A stretch of DNA of 64,000 nt from Haladaptatus halobius (GTDB taxonomy: Archaea; Halobacteriota; Halobacteria; Halobacteriales; Haladaptataceae). The position numbers were made by a program, and so were the translations under genes. Shown here in pieces: positions 51,334 through 60,301 of the stretch (its first letter is position 1; every line of letters begins with the position of its first letter). Where the stretch lies: the NCBI RefSeq assembly GCF_020618475.1, contig NZ_CP085335.1, positions 2,728,001 to 2,792,000 of the forward strand. Reading direction: 5' to 3'. The notes under the pieces were generated by a model that searched no databases, had not been told where the DNA came from, and worked only from the letters and a program-made list of their open reading frames with translations.

Positions 51334-51723
51334 TCATTCGACTATCCGAACGCTAACATCTCGGTCGCCGACGAACCGACGAACGCGCCGCTCGAACGCT
51401 CCCTCACCGGGCCACGAAACGGATTCGGTGACGCCAAGACGGTTCGCGTTTCCCACGTACACTTCCGCTTCGTCTCCTCCCTCTGTTGGAACTGCGATTC
51501 GAACGTACAGACCACGTTCCACGCCCTCGTACGCGTCGAGCGCGGCGATGTCGGTGGTTTCGAGGAGCCGACCGTCCGTCTCGCCGCCCGGGGCGAGCGT
51601 CGGGTAGCGACCGTCGACGCGATGGAGTCCCGAGAGCACCGCGTCGCCGACAAACTCGAACGTCTTGACCACGGATGCGACGCAGTCGGGGTTCGTGAGG
51701 GTTCCGTAGACGAACACCAACAT
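51334..51723 (-). CDS. Gamma-glutamylcyclotransferase-like (AIG2/GGCT fold) protein
   Basis: A 129-residue protein beginning MLVFVYGTLTNPDCVASVV, the YGTL signature of the GGCT/AIG2 fold. The catalytic Glu region is probably in LDAYEGVERGLYVRI. Members cleave gamma-glutamyl-amine or related bonds; haloarchaea use gamma-glutamylcysteine as a thiol, which makes a link possible, but this is inference. It lies three bases downstream of the NikR-like gene and may be co-transcribed with it. Confidence 0.85.
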   Translation of the reverse strand: MLVFVYGTLTNPDCVASVVKTFEFVGDAVLSGLHRVDGRYPTLAPGGETDGRLLETTDIAALDAYEGVERGLYVRIAVPTEGGDEAEVYVGNANRLGVTESVSWPGEGAFERRVRRFVGDRDVSVRIVE

Positions 51724-51726
51724 GCG

Positions 51727-52116
51727 TCACCTCGTCCGAATCGAGAGCACTTTCACGCGCCCGACGGCGTCGAAATCCCTGAGTCGATAGGCGAGGTCGC
51801 GGACTCGTTCCGCCGAACCGCGACAAAACACCGTTTCGAGACACCAGTGGTCGTGGTGGACGTGACTGGTCGTGTTTATGACCTCGTGAAACTCGTGTTG
51901 GATGGCGTGGAGGTCGCCGACGACCGACCCGTGTTCATAATCGAACGCGAGCACCGCGGCGATGTCGCCCGCCACGTCCTCGAACTGGGCGTGCGCTTCG
52001 GTGTACTCGGCCATCGCCTCGCGGACGGCCCGGGAACGCGATTCCAACCCCTGCGCTCGCCACGTCTCGTCGAACGCCGAGAGTACGTCGTCGGGGACGC
52101 TGAGACTCGTTCGCAT
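51727..52116 (-). CDS. nikR: NikR-type CopG-family nickel-responsive regulator
   Basis: A 129-residue ribbon-helix-helix repressor. The N-terminal DNA-binding ribbon is MRTSLSVPDDVLSAFDETW with LESRSRAVREAMAEY; the C-terminal ACT-like metal domain has HEFHEVINTTSHVHHDHWCLE, which lines up with the H76/H87/H89/C95 nickel ligands of NikR with one residue fewer between the last His and Cys. It is divergent from a His-rich Ni/Co transporter gene, and a perfect dyad lies between them. A switch that shuts the transporter when nickel is sufficient is the natural reading. Confidence 0.85.
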   Translation of the reverse strand: MRTSLSVPDDVLSAFDETWRAQGLESRSRAVREAMAEYTEAHAQFEDVAGDIAAVLAFDYEHGSVVGDLHAIQHEFHEVINTTSHVHHDHWCLETVFCRGSAERVRDLAYRLRDFDAVGRVKVLSIRTR

Positions 52117-52132
52117 GACCGTCGGTTCGGGA

Positions 52133-52159
52133 TATTACCCCTTCAGCGGTTCGGTAATA
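52133..52159. promoter_or_regulatory. Candidate NikR operator: TATTACC-N13-GGTAATA
   Basis: Two perfect 7-bp inverted arms with a 13-base spacer (half-site centres 20 bp apart), 16 bases from the nikR start and 38 bases from the transporter start. The widely spaced dyad is the geometry bound by tetrameric NikR (GTATGA-N16-TCATAC in E. coli), with a different word. The TATTACC and GGTAATA arms also overlap likely TATA positions. Confidence 0.6.
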
Positions 52160-52197
52160 ACAACCGGTATGTGTCGGTGGTTTGTAACTCCGACCGG

Positions 52198-52989
52198 ATG
52201 TGGAACGTCGAACTCGGAGTTCTGTTCGGGACGGTTGCGCTCGGCTTCGTCCACGGCGTTGAACCGGGGCACGGGTGGCCGGTCGCCGCGTCGTACGCGC
52301 TCGACCAGACGAACAAGTGGCTCTACGGCTTCGCGGCGAGTTTCGTCCTCGGCGTCGGACACCTGATAAGCAGCGTCGTGATGGTGTTCATATTCTTCTG
52401 GGCGAAGGAGTATTTCGACCTCGCGCAGGTGAACGATCCGCTGGCCGTCGGCGGAGTTCAGATCGGCGGCCCGGTGAGCGTCGTCGCGGGCGTCCTGCTG
52501 ATTCTGCTCGGGGTTCGTGAGTATCTACACGGGCACTCACACTCACCCGGTAGCGGGTATTCGCACGACCATCACGAACACGGTGACCACAATCATGGCC
52601 ATCACGGGCACGAGCACCATCACCACGGAGGCGGTCTACTCGGAAAGGTGAAGCGGGCACTTCCGTTCGGCGGTCACTCCCACGGGTCGATGGAGGACGC
52701 GACCGACCGCGGCCTGTGGGGTATCGCTGGATTCGCCTTCGTGCTCGGCTTCGCCCACGAGGAGGAGTTCGAGATAATCGCCATCTGTAGTACGACGAAC
52801 CACTGTCTCGAACTTATGTTCGTCTACGCGCTGACGGTCATCGTCGGCATCGTGGGGCTGACGCTCCTGCTCATCGCGGGCTACGAACGATACGAAGAAC
52901 GGGCCGAGCGCTACGCCGAGCATCTCCCATTGTTCTCGGCTGCGGTGTTGGTTCTGATGGGTGTGGGTTTCGTCGTCGGCCTGTTCTGA
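52198..52989 (+). CDS. Nickel/cobalt transporter-like membrane protein with His-rich loop
   Basis: A 263-residue protein with six or seven helices. The first helix holds FVHGVEPGHGWPVAASYA, which resembles the H-x4-D-H metal motif of the NiCoT/UreH/NicO families with Gly in place of Asp. A long His-rich cytoplasmic or external loop (about residues 110-145, with runs such as DHHEHGDHNHGHHGHEHHHH) follows helix 3, and a second motif FVLGFAHEEEFEIIAIC lies in helix 4. Divergent from nikR across a dyad. ATG at 52198 chosen; in-frame sequence further upstream runs through the operator. Confidence 0.8.
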   Translation: MWNVELGVLFGTVALGFVHGVEPGHGWPVAASYALDQTNKWLYGFAASFVLGVGHLISSVVMVFIFFWAKEYFDLAQVNDPLAVGGVQIGGPVSVVAGVLLILLGVREYLHGHSHSPGSGYSHDHHEHGDHNHGHHGHEHHHHGGGLLGKVKRALPFGGHSHGSMEDATDRGLWGIAGFAFVLGFAHEEEFEIIAICSTTNHCLELMFVYALTVIVGIVGLTLLLIAGYERYEERAERYAEHLPLFSAAVLVLMGVGFVVGLF

Positions 52990-53052
52990 TTCGTGCTCGT
53001 TTGGGTTGCCCGTTCCGGTACAGCCAAACCCCGCCGGACAGAACCGCGTCGC

Positions 53053-54423
53053 GTGACGCTTCGTAAGCGAGTGGTCGCGGTCTGGCGACGGGTGCTCGGT
53101 CTCTCGTGGCCCGTGATGGCCGAGCAGGTGCTCCGGACGCTGATGCGGACGACCGACATCGTCGTCGTCGGACTGTTCTCGCCCGCCGCCGTCGCCGCCA
53201 TCGGTCTCGCGGATCTCTACGCGCGTCTCCCGCTTCGAATCGGCCTCGGCCTCGGCGGCGGTGCCATCGCGCTCTCCAGTCAGGACACCGGACGCGGTGC
53301 GACCGCCAATCGCGACGAGGCCGTCACGCAGGCGATTCTCGTCGGTGCGCTCGCGGGATTCCCCTTCGTCCTCTTCGGGCTGCTGTTCGCCGAGTCCGCG
53401 ATTTCGGTCCTCGGCGCGCCCGAAAACGTCGCGGAGATGGGCGGTACGTACCTCATCATCATCTTTCTCACCGCTCCCGCCCGCCACGTCGCGCTGGTCG
53501 CCGCGCGTTCGTTGCAAGGAACCGGCGACACCCGGACGCCAATGTACGTCAACGTCGTCTCCAACCTCCTCAACATCGGCGGCACCGTGGCGCTCGGCCT
53601 CGGTATCGGCCCGTTTCCGGAGTGGCGAATCACCGGTGTCGGCGTCGCCACCGCCGTCGGCAACCTGTTCACCGCGACCGCTCTTCTGCTGGCGATTTAC
53701 GGCGGTTGGACGCGGGCCTCCTTCGCGCGGCCGCGGAACCAGATCATCACGAAGCAGCTGCTCGTCGTCAGCGCGCCCCGAATCGGCGAGGGGTTCGCGG
53801 CGACCGTCGCGGAGTTCCCCTTCAACGCCATCTTGCTCGCGTTCGGCACGGAGGTCAACGCGGCCTACCAGATCGGTCGCCGGGTGTACCAGCAGGTGAC
53901 CGGCCCGCTCTCGCGCGGGTACAGCGTGGCGTCGAGCGTCGTGGTCGGACAAGCGCTCGGCGACGGCGACCCCGAACGGGCGCGGTTCGAGGGCTGGGCG
54001 ACCGCCGCCCTCGGACTCCTGACGGTCGGCGGCATCGGCGGCGTGCTCTTTTTCGCCGCGGAGCCGCTCGTTCGATTGTTCACCTCCGCCCCGGAGACCC
54101 TGAAGTACGCCGCGGATTTCGCCCGCGTGTACGGGCTGGCCGCGCCGTTCCTCGTCTCGTTCGTCGTCCTCGCCGGCTCGTTGCAGGGTGGTAGCGACAC
54201 GAAGACGCCTTTTTTCGCCCGCGTCTCCGGAATGTTCCTCTTCATGGTCGGCTTTTCGTGGCTGGTCGGCGTCCGGCTGGACTACGGCGTGGTCGGCGTC
54301 TACGCCGGAATCTTGCTCTATTACGTCTGGTCGATGTCGGTGGTCGGGGCTGGGTTCTACTGGGGCGGGTGGGCATCGCGCGCGGCGGCGATGATGGAGG
54401 AACGCGGGAGCGCCGAGACGTGA
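53053..54423 (+). CDS. MATE family efflux transporter
   Basis: A 456-residue MATE protein. It shows LGLSWPVMAEQVLRTLMRTTDIVVVG in helix 1-2, ARSLQGTGDTRTPMYVNVVS and, in the second half, LAGSLQGGSDTKTPFFARVSG as paired signature loops. In detail it is closer to the MATE at 24745 (both have the GTGDTRTPMY/GAGDTRTPMY type of loop) than to that at 49612. The GTG at 53053 is preferred; another GTG at 52993 is possible. It follows the Ni/Co transporter gene by 63 bases and may share its transcript. Confidence 0.88.
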   Translation: MTLRKRVVAVWRRVLGLSWPVMAEQVLRTLMRTTDIVVVGLFSPAAVAAIGLADLYARLPLRIGLGLGGGAIALSSQDTGRGATANRDEAVTQAILVGALAGFPFVLFGLLFAESAISVLGAPENVAEMGGTYLIIIFLTAPARHVALVAARSLQGTGDTRTPMYVNVVSNLLNIGGTVALGLGIGPFPEWRITGVGVATAVGNLFTATALLLAIYGGWTRASFARPRNQIITKQLLVVSAPRIGEGFAATVAEFPFNAILLAFGTEVNAAYQIGRRVYQQVTGPLSRGYSVASSVVVGQALGDGDPERARFEGWATAALGLLTVGGIGGVLFFAAEPLVRLFTSAPETLKYAADFARVYGLAAPFLVSFVVLAGSLQGGSDTKTPFFARVSGMFLFMVGFSWLVGVRLDYGVVGVYAGILLYYVWSMSVVGAGFYWGGWASRAAAMMEERGSAET

Positions 54424-54478
54424 CGAAAGTGGCGCGACGACGGAAAGAATACGGGAGACGAACGCGAGTATCGAATCG

Positions 54479-55159
54479 ATGTCGGACTCCAACTTCACCA
54501 CGGACGGAATCGACGGGCCGCATTCGGGACAACCGGTCGCAACGGCGGGCACGCCGATAGACGAGGCCGACGCCGCGATGGTACTGACCCACGGTCGCGG
54601 CGCGACGGCGGAGAGCATCCTCGAACTGGCGAATGAGTTCCAGCGCCCGAACGTCGCCTACGTCGCGCCGCAGGCGACCAGAAACACGTGGTATCCGCAG
54701 TCGTTTCTCGCACCGATGGAATCGAACGAGCCGTACCTCTCGTCCGCGCTGGCCCTGCTCGGCGCGGTGGTGGACAACCTCGACGCGGCCGAAATTCCGT
54801 CCGAGCGAACGTTCCTGCTCGGCTTCTCGCAGGGGGCGTGCCTGACGACTGAGTTCGTCGCGCGGAACCCGCGGCGGTACGGCGGCGTCGCCGGATTCAG
54901 CGGCGGTCTCATCGGCCCCGACGTAACCCCCCGCGACTACGACGGGTCGCTCGGCGGGACGCCCGTCTACCTCGGCTGTAGCGACACCGACCCCCACATC
55001 CCGGTCGAGCGAGTACACGAGACGAGGGACGTGCTCGGCGAACTCGACGGTGACGTGACCGAGCGGATATTCGAGGGGATGGGTCACGGCGTCGTGCAGG
55101 AGGAGATCGACCACGTCGAGGGGATGTTGGACGAACTTCTCGGCGAGGGATCTCCGTGA
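54479..55159 (+). CDS. Alpha/beta hydrolase of the carboxylesterase/phospholipase family
   Basis: A 226-residue serine hydrolase. After an AMVLTHGRGATAESILEL oxyanion strand-turn, the nucleophile Ser is in LLGFSQGACLTTEF, the Asp in LGCSDTDPHIPVERVH and the His in EGMGHGVVQEEID, the order and spacing of the abhydrolase_2 (carboxylesterase) group. The N-terminal 20 residues are polar and without a signal, so it acts in the cytoplasm. Substrate unknown. It follows the MATE gene by 55 bases. Confidence 0.9.
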   Translation: MSDSNFTTDGIDGPHSGQPVATAGTPIDEADAAMVLTHGRGATAESILELANEFQRPNVAYVAPQATRNTWYPQSFLAPMESNEPYLSSALALLGAVVDNLDAAEIPSERTFLLGFSQGACLTTEFVARNPRRYGGVAGFSGGLIGPDVTPRDYDGSLGGTPVYLGCSDTDPHIPVERVHETRDVLGELDGDVTERIFEGMGHGVVQEEIDHVEGMLDELLGEGSP

Positions 55160-55228
55160 GCAGGTAGGCCTCCGTCGCCGTGGAGCGACGAATCCGAACT
55201 CTCCGTCCAGTCGCTCGACCGATTCGGT

Positions 55229-56320
55229 CTACTCCGGTCGAACCGACTCGCCGCTGACCAACTGCGGGAAGACGAGGCGAGCGAAGTTGTAGAACAGAAC
55301 GAGGATTATCGGGCCGAGGAACAGCCCGTACCAGCCGAACGCGATGGAGCCGAGGACGTACGCGAACAGGATCAGCGCCATACTGATGCTGCCGGCCGAG
55401 ACGTACGAGCGGATGAAGAAGTTGGGGACGGTGTCCACGACGGCCAGCGTCACGGCGAAGTAGAGCACGGGATGCCAGAGGGGTACCGCCGGATTCCGAA
55501 CCGCGGCGCCGAGCAGAATTGCAGTGTAGGGCACGTACAGTAACTTCATCCCGACGACGGGGATCAGGGTGAAGATAACCGTGAGCATCCTGAGCAGCAC
55601 GGGGTACGCGACGATGGATGACTCGACAAGGAGGTTCAGACCGTAGTAGGTGGCGATGGCGATGACAGACGTTAGCGCGATGGTGATGAGGTTGCCGAAG
55701 AATATCGTCTCCAGTTGGTCGTCGACGCGCTCGCCGAACGCGACGGCGGTGCCGTGATAGTCGAAACTGCGCCGAAACCAGTCGGCGATCGCGTCGTCGT
55801 GCTTGAGGAGGTAGTACGCAAAGAGGAACATCACGAACAGGTGCGAGAGCACGCTGAAGACGAATGCCGCGACGGCCGTGATTTGCCCCAGCGCCCGCTG
55901 AAACAGACCCACGGCGTTCCCCGAAAGCAGTCGTTGCGGGTTCAACGCGAGCACGCTCAGCATCTGTCCGAGATTCGTGACGCTCTTCCCCGGGAGATAC
56001 CGGTTCAGCGTCGACCGAAGCGGGCCGAGCGAGTGCGCCGTGAGGTACTGGTTGAGCTCCTGCGCACTCACGAGCCCCGCGTACCCACGACCAGCAGTAT
56101 CGGTACCGAGAAAAATAGCAGCGTCATCGTCGTGCTCAGTATCGGGTGGTCAATTCGCCGCTCGATCCGGCGATGAACCGGCCTGTTCGCGTAGTAGAGG
56201 AACACGCCGAATACGACCGCGCCGATTGTAGGTGTACAGCGCGTCCGCGACGAGAAGCGTGAGGATAATCCCGACCGCCCCCCACACGAGTCTATCGCTA
56301 CGTAGTCCCGAAGAAGTCAT
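55229..56320 (-). pseudogene. AI-2E (PerM) family transporter gene with two compensating frameshifts
   Basis: The intact 3' part (55229 to about 56083) encodes AQELNQYLTAHSLG and several helices (VFSVLSHLFVMFLFAYYLLK, FFGNLITIALTSVIAIATYY) typical of the PerM/AI-2E family. The 5' end from 56320 reads MTSSGLRSDRLVWGAVGIIL. Between about 56083 and about 56230 the family sequence continues only in another frame (GAVVFGVFLYYANRPVHRRI, LLFFSVPILLVVG). One extra base near 56228 and one missing base near 56085 restore the frame, so the N-terminal and C-terminal parts are in the same phase. As written the gene is broken. Family function (export of an autoinducer or ions) is uncertain. Confidence 0.75.
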
Positions 56321-56397
56321 CATGATCGAGTGCACAGCAGGGACGACCAAAAGTCACCTTGCAGACGAGTGCTCGACCGCCCTCGAATCTCGGCTCG

Positions 56398-57537
56398 TTA
56401 TCGCTCGTCGATGGGTACGAACTCCATATTCTCGTTCCCGACGTACTTCGCGCGGGGCCGGATGAGTCGATTGTCCTCGTACTGTTCCAACACGTGGGCG
56501 ACCCAGCCGCCGACGCGCGAGAGCGCGAAGATGGGCGTGAAGATGTCAATGGGGATGCCCATCTGGTAGTAGGTGGTGGCGGAGTAGAAGTCCACATTGG
56601 GAGCGAGTCCCTTTTGCTCCTGCATGTACTCCTCGATGGCGACGCTCATCTCGTACCACTTCGTGTCGCCCGCGGCCTCGCCGAGGTCTTCGCTCCGCTC
56701 GCCGAGGATCTTCGCGCGCGGGTCTTTCACGTTGTAGACGCGGTGGCCGAATCCGGCGACGCGTCGACCCTCGTCGAGGGCGTTGTCGATCCACCCGACG
56801 GGGTCTTGGTCGCTGTCGTCGATCTCCCTCAGCATCCGCATGACGTTCGCGTTCGCGCCGCCGTGGAGCGGTCCGGCGAGCGTTCCAATGGCGCTCGTGA
56901 CCGCGCTGTGGAGGTCGGAGAGCGTGCTCGACGTGACCATCGCCGAGAACGTCGAGGCGTTCAGGCCGTGGTCCGCGTGCAGGACGAGCGCCTGGTCGAA
57001 CACGTCAGCGGTCACGTCGTCGGGTTCCTCGTCGTTGAGCATGTAGAGGAAGTTCGCGGCGTGTCCGAGGTCGGTTTGAGGCTCGACCGGGTCGGAGCCG
57101 TCTCGGATACGAGCGAACGCGGCGAGGATGGTCGGAATCTTTGCGGTGATGCGCCGACCTTTCCGGAGGTTCGCCTCGCGGTCTTCGGGGTCGGTCTCGG
57201 CGTCGTCCGGGTCGTAGGTCGCCAGCATCGAGACGGCGGTGCGGAGCGCACTCATCGGGTTCGAATCCGATTCGGCAAGTTCGCGCACGGTCGCCATGAC
57301 GCCGTCGTTTATCGCGCGCTCTTCGGTCATCGCCTCGGTGAAGGATTCCAGTTCGTCCCGGGTCGGCAGTTCGCCATGCCAAAGCAGATACAGCACCTCC
57401 TCGTAGCTCGCCCCACGCGCGAGGTCTTCGATGGTGTACCCTCGATAGACGAGTTTGCCCACGTCGCCGTCGATGTGGCTCAGTTCGGACTCAGCGACTA
57501 CCACGCCCTCTAGGCCTCGTTTGACCTCGTCTGACAT
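56398..57537 (-). CDS. Citrate synthase
   Basis: Condenses acetyl-CoA and oxaloacetate in the citric acid cycle. 379 residues. The active-site blocks are LHADHGLNASTFSAM, AGPLHGGANANVMRM (substrate-binding His), VAGFGHRVYNVKDPRAK and NVDFYSATTYYQMGIP with the catalytic Asp. The N-terminus MSDEVKRGLEGVVVAESELS at 57537 is preferred to an Met seven codons upstream. The size and sequence fit the short archaeal/Gram-positive type, which also can use propionyl-CoA in some species. Monocistronic, between two damaged genes. Confidence 0.96.
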   Translation of the reverse strand: MSDEVKRGLEGVVVAESELSHIDGDVGKLVYRGYTIEDLARGASYEEVLYLLWHGELPTRDELESFTEAMTEERAINDGVMATVRELAESDSNPMSALRTAVSMLATYDPDDAETDPEDREANLRKGRRITAKIPTILAAFARIRDGSDPVEPQTDLGHAANFLYMLNDEEPDDVTADVFDQALVLHADHGLNASTFSAMVTSSTLSDLHSAVTSAIGTLAGPLHGGANANVMRMLREIDDSDQDPVGWIDNALDEGRRVAGFGHRVYNVKDPRAKILGERSEDLGEAAGDTKWYEMSVAIEEYMQEQKGLAPNVDFYSATTYYQMGIPIDIFTPIFALSRVGGWVAHVLEQYEDNRLIRPRAKYVGNENMEFVPIDER

Positions 57538-57685
57538 ACCGTAAAGGTTCACGGGCAACCCCGAAAAGGATTATCTTTCGTGGTTGTTCTGCCGGGACTG
57601 GTACGAGATGGCCGCTATCGCCGTCGTTTTGTCGTCGTCGGTCGCCACGCTCTCGAAATCCGGCGCAGTAGTCCGTCTCCATCGA

Positions 57686-58189
57686 CTAGTTCTTTTCCAC
57701 GCGTTCGACGGAACTCGGCGTGAGGTAGTAGACGACCTTCGGGCCAATGTAATCCCCCTGCGTCGTGGACGACTCGGAGTAGACGGCACCCTGACAGAGG
57801 AGAGTCACCGCGTATCACTCCTGCGTTTTCTCGACGCTCCGAACGCTGCACGAGATCGTGTACTCCGACGTATCTTCCCCGTGGTATTCGTTGTAGAGAC
57901 GCCGTTCTTCGTACTCCGTGGCGTACCTTCGCGCCGACGATTCGTTCCACACGCGCGGCGGAGGCGGTTTTTCCTTCGGCCCCTCGGGGAACGGCGGTCG
58001 CTCCCGAAGGGAAATCGTCCTAACCAATGTCGTCGGCGAACTCGTCTTCTCGTCGGTGCCCGTGCGCTTCGTCCGCGAGCCATCCGTTCGGTCGCGCTCG
58101 TACCCGACAGCCCATCCGGCGCACCCAGCGGTCGCACCGATGACTGTGGTGACGATTGCAAAGCCCACCCTCCTCCGGGTGAGTCCCAT
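57686..58189 (-). pseudogene. Putative lipoprotein gene interrupted by an in-frame TGA
   Basis: The 5' part (57815-58189) begins MGLTRRRVGFAIVTTVIGAT followed by AGC, a twin-Arg signal with a lipobox-like Cys, then an acidic-proline stretch (PPFPEGPKEKPPPPRVW), and ends at a TGA (57815-57817) after SVRSVEKTQE. The same frame goes on for 42 codons, YAVTLLCQGAVYSESSTTQG and then DYIGPKVVYYLTPSSVERVE, to a TAG at 57686. The strand pattern across the TGA is continuous, so the 167-residue protein was probably intact in an ancestor. Function unknown. Confidence 0.7.
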
Positions 58190-58392
58190 ACCCTCTCGTT
58201 CGAACGATACGGTGAGTACTTTCCTAGTGATAATTCCTTCTGCGTAACTGCCCCGGAGTTCTATCCGACAGCAAAACCGGGTTCCGGTTTTCGTTCGTTG
58301 TTGGCGGCGGAACCGGGGACGGAACCGCCTCCTCCGCGGTGGATTTCCCGATTCTGCGAACGTTTTTACGAGAGAACGACCAACTTCGGCGT

Positions 58393-59601
58393 ATGGAATC
58401 CGCGAGCGGCGAGGTGGAGTACGAACCGCGGAGCGTGAAGGAGGTGTTGGCGGAGATGAAAGACACCGCCGAACTGCTCATCGACCTCTCTTTCTCCGCC
58501 GTACTCCACGGGAGCGACGACATCGCCACCGAGGTGCTCGCCCTCGAACGCAAGATGGGCGTGCTCGAACTTCAGGCCCGAATGAGCCTACTCATGGCCG
58601 CGAGGAGCCCGGAGGACGCGGAGGAACTCGCTCCCGTCCTCGGCGTCGTCGGGGCCGCCGAGAAGATAAGCGACGCCGCGGGCGACATCGCCAAGGTCGT
58701 CCTGGAGGACATCGGTCTCCCACAGACGATGCGGGCGACGCTCCCCGAGGCCATCGAAACCCTCGTTCGCGCGTCGGTGGCCGAAACCTCGCCGTTCGGG
58801 GGACAGACGCTCGGCGCGCTGAACCTCGAAACCGAGACGGGCGTCCGCATCATCGCCATTCACCGCGGCGGCGACTGGATTCTGAACCCCGACAGGAACA
58901 CCGACCTCCGGGTGGACGACCGACTCCTCCTCCGCGGCCCGGACGAAGGCATCGCGGACGTGTACGAGCGAGCGACCGGCGAGCGATACGAACCGCCCGA
59001 CCCACCTGAGGCGGGCGACACCGACCTCGAACGCGCGGTGGACTCCATCGTGCTGATGAAGAACATGAGCGAACTCGCGGTCGACCTCGCCTACGGGAGC
59101 GTCCTCTTCGATAGCGCGGAGGTGGCGGAGGAAGTGGTGGAACTCGAAGCCGAGGTAGACGCCCTCCAGTCGCGCTTCGAGGCGTGGACGCTTCAAGCGG
59201 CGAGCCACGTCGACGACCCCGTCTCCCTGCGCGGTCTCGTTCACCTCGCCAACAGCACTGAAGTCATCAGCGACGCCGCGGTCGAGATCAGCGAAGGCGT
59301 CCTTCACGGACTCGGCACCCACCCCGTCGTCGAGCAGGCGGTACAGGAGAGCGACGAGGTCATCGTTCGCGTGACCGTCGCGCGGGAGAGCGCCTTCGAC
59401 GGGACGACGCTCGGCGAGGAACGGGTCGAAACCGAGACGGGGATGCGGGTCATCGCGGTTCGCAGACCGCCGGACGACTGGGTCATCTCCCCCGGCCCGG
59501 CCACGGAGGTTCACGCTTCCGACGTGCTGCTGGCGAAAGGAACCCGGTCGGGCGCGGAGCGCCTCGAAGAGCTGGCCGGTGGGCCCAGCGGCGGGGTTTA
59601 G
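58393..59601 (+). CDS. Duplicated PhoU-like/TrkA-C domain protein
   Basis: A 402-residue soluble protein formed by two copies of the same unit: a helical PhoU-like domain (first copy about residues 10-100, SVKEVLAEMKDTAELLIDLS) followed by a TrkA-C/RCK_C domain (TSPFGGQTLGALNLETETGV..., DDRLLLRGPDEGI). The second copy starts at SIVLMKNMSELAVDLAYGS and ends at DVLLAKGTRSGAERLEELAG. TrkA-C domains bind small ligands such as c-di-AMP or nucleotides and regulate K+ or anion transport. No channel gene is adjacent; the partner is unknown. Confidence 0.85.
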   Translation: MESASGEVEYEPRSVKEVLAEMKDTAELLIDLSFSAVLHGSDDIATEVLALERKMGVLELQARMSLLMAARSPEDAEELAPVLGVVGAAEKISDAAGDIAKVVLEDIGLPQTMRATLPEAIETLVRASVAETSPFGGQTLGALNLETETGVRIIAIHRGGDWILNPDRNTDLRVDDRLLLRGPDEGIADVYERATGERYEPPDPPEAGDTDLERAVDSIVLMKNMSELAVDLAYGSVLFDSAEVAEEVVELEAEVDALQSRFEAWTLQAASHVDDPVSLRGLVHLANSTEVISDAAVEISEGVLHGLGTHPVVEQAVQESDEVIVRVTVARESAFDGTTLGEERVETETGMRVIAVRRPPDDWVISPGPATEVHASDVLLAKGTRSGAERLEELAGGPSGGV

Positions 59602-59873
59602 TCAAGGTCGCGCGCGAGTCGCCGTGCCGAAACGAACGTCAACACCGCGGTCAGGAGTGCGCCGAGCGAGACCGCCAGCACGAATCCGAGCGCGAGGTAG
59701 TACACTGGCGTCCCGGCCTGTCCGGCGACCTCGCCGATCAGCACGACGCGGTAGACGTACACGATGGCGGTGAGCGCGATGCTCACGGCGAAGCCGACCG
59801 CCGCGTTCCGGCGGACGTTCAGCGCCTCGATGAGTTTCGCGGTCGCCGGACGCTCGGGTGTCTCTTCTTGCAC
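59598..59873 (-). CDS. Small membrane protein with a GTG start
   Basis: 91 residues with two clear helices (about 24-45 and 55-80). It begins, from the GTG at 59871-59873, with a short polar head ([20 protein letters not shown]) and ends in ARRLARDLD. Its stop overlaps the stop of the convergent PhoU/TrkA-C gene by four bases, and its first 55 bases overlap the end of the RidA gene in another frame. Function unknown; similar two-helix proteins are common in haloarchaea. Confidence 0.6.
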   Translation of the reverse strand: MQEETPERPATAKLIEALNVRRNAAVGFAVSIALTAIVYVYRVVLIGEVAGQAGTPVYYLALGFVLAVSLGALLTAVLTFVSARRLARDLD

Positions 59874-60301
59874 GCTCGGCGGTTGGGACGCTCGGATAAA
59901 AGATGCGTCGGTAAGTCTGAAACGACGGCGTCGGCTTCGATTTCGACCAGCATCTCGGGTGCGATTAGCCTGCTCACCTCGACCATGCTCGTGGCGGGTC
60001 GCACGTCGCCGAAGAACTCCGCGTGGGCCTCGCCGACCGGTTCCCAGTTCTCGATGTCGGTCACGTACATCCGCGTCCGAACCACGTCGTCGAGACGTGC
60101 GTCCGCCTCTTCGAGGGCCGATTCGACGTTTTCGAGCGATCGCTTCGTCTGCGCGGAGGCGTCCCCGACGCCGACGACGTTCCCATCTTCGTCGGTGGCC
60201 GTCGTCCCGGAGACGCGAACTTCGTTTCCGACTCGAACTGCCCGCGAGTAGCCGACGCGCGACTCCCACTCCGTTCCGCTGGAGACGTTCTCTCGGTTCA
60301 C
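59819..60301 (-). CDS. RidA family (YjgF/Rid) protein with an odd C-terminal tail
   Basis: Rid proteins hydrolyse reactive enamine/imine intermediates of PLP enzymes. The core (about residues 1-128) shows [58 protein letters not shown] and [27 protein letters not shown], where family members normally end. Here the frame continues for about 32 more, very basic residues ([20 protein letters not shown]) that overlap the start of the next gene. Either the stop codon was lost or there is a small frameshift near 59920. The catalytic Arg in RPATS is present. Confidence 0.8.
   Translation of the reverse strand: MNRENVSSGTEWESRVGYSRAVRVGNEVRVSGTTATDEDGNVVGVGDASAQTKRSLENVESALEEADARLDDVVRTRMYVTDIENWEPVGEAHAEFFGDVRPATSMVEVSRLIAPEMLVEIEADAVVSDLPTHLLSERPNRRACKKRHPSVRRPRNSSRR

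Noticed and set aside
52636..54618. A 660-codon frame antisense to the Ni/Co transporter and MATE genes
   Set aside because: Shadow frame; both sense genes show family motifs and membrane helices.
57255..57270. GGTTCGAATCCG resembling a tRNA T-loop
   Set aside because: It lies in the citrate synthase coding region and no acceptor or anticodon stem can be built around it.
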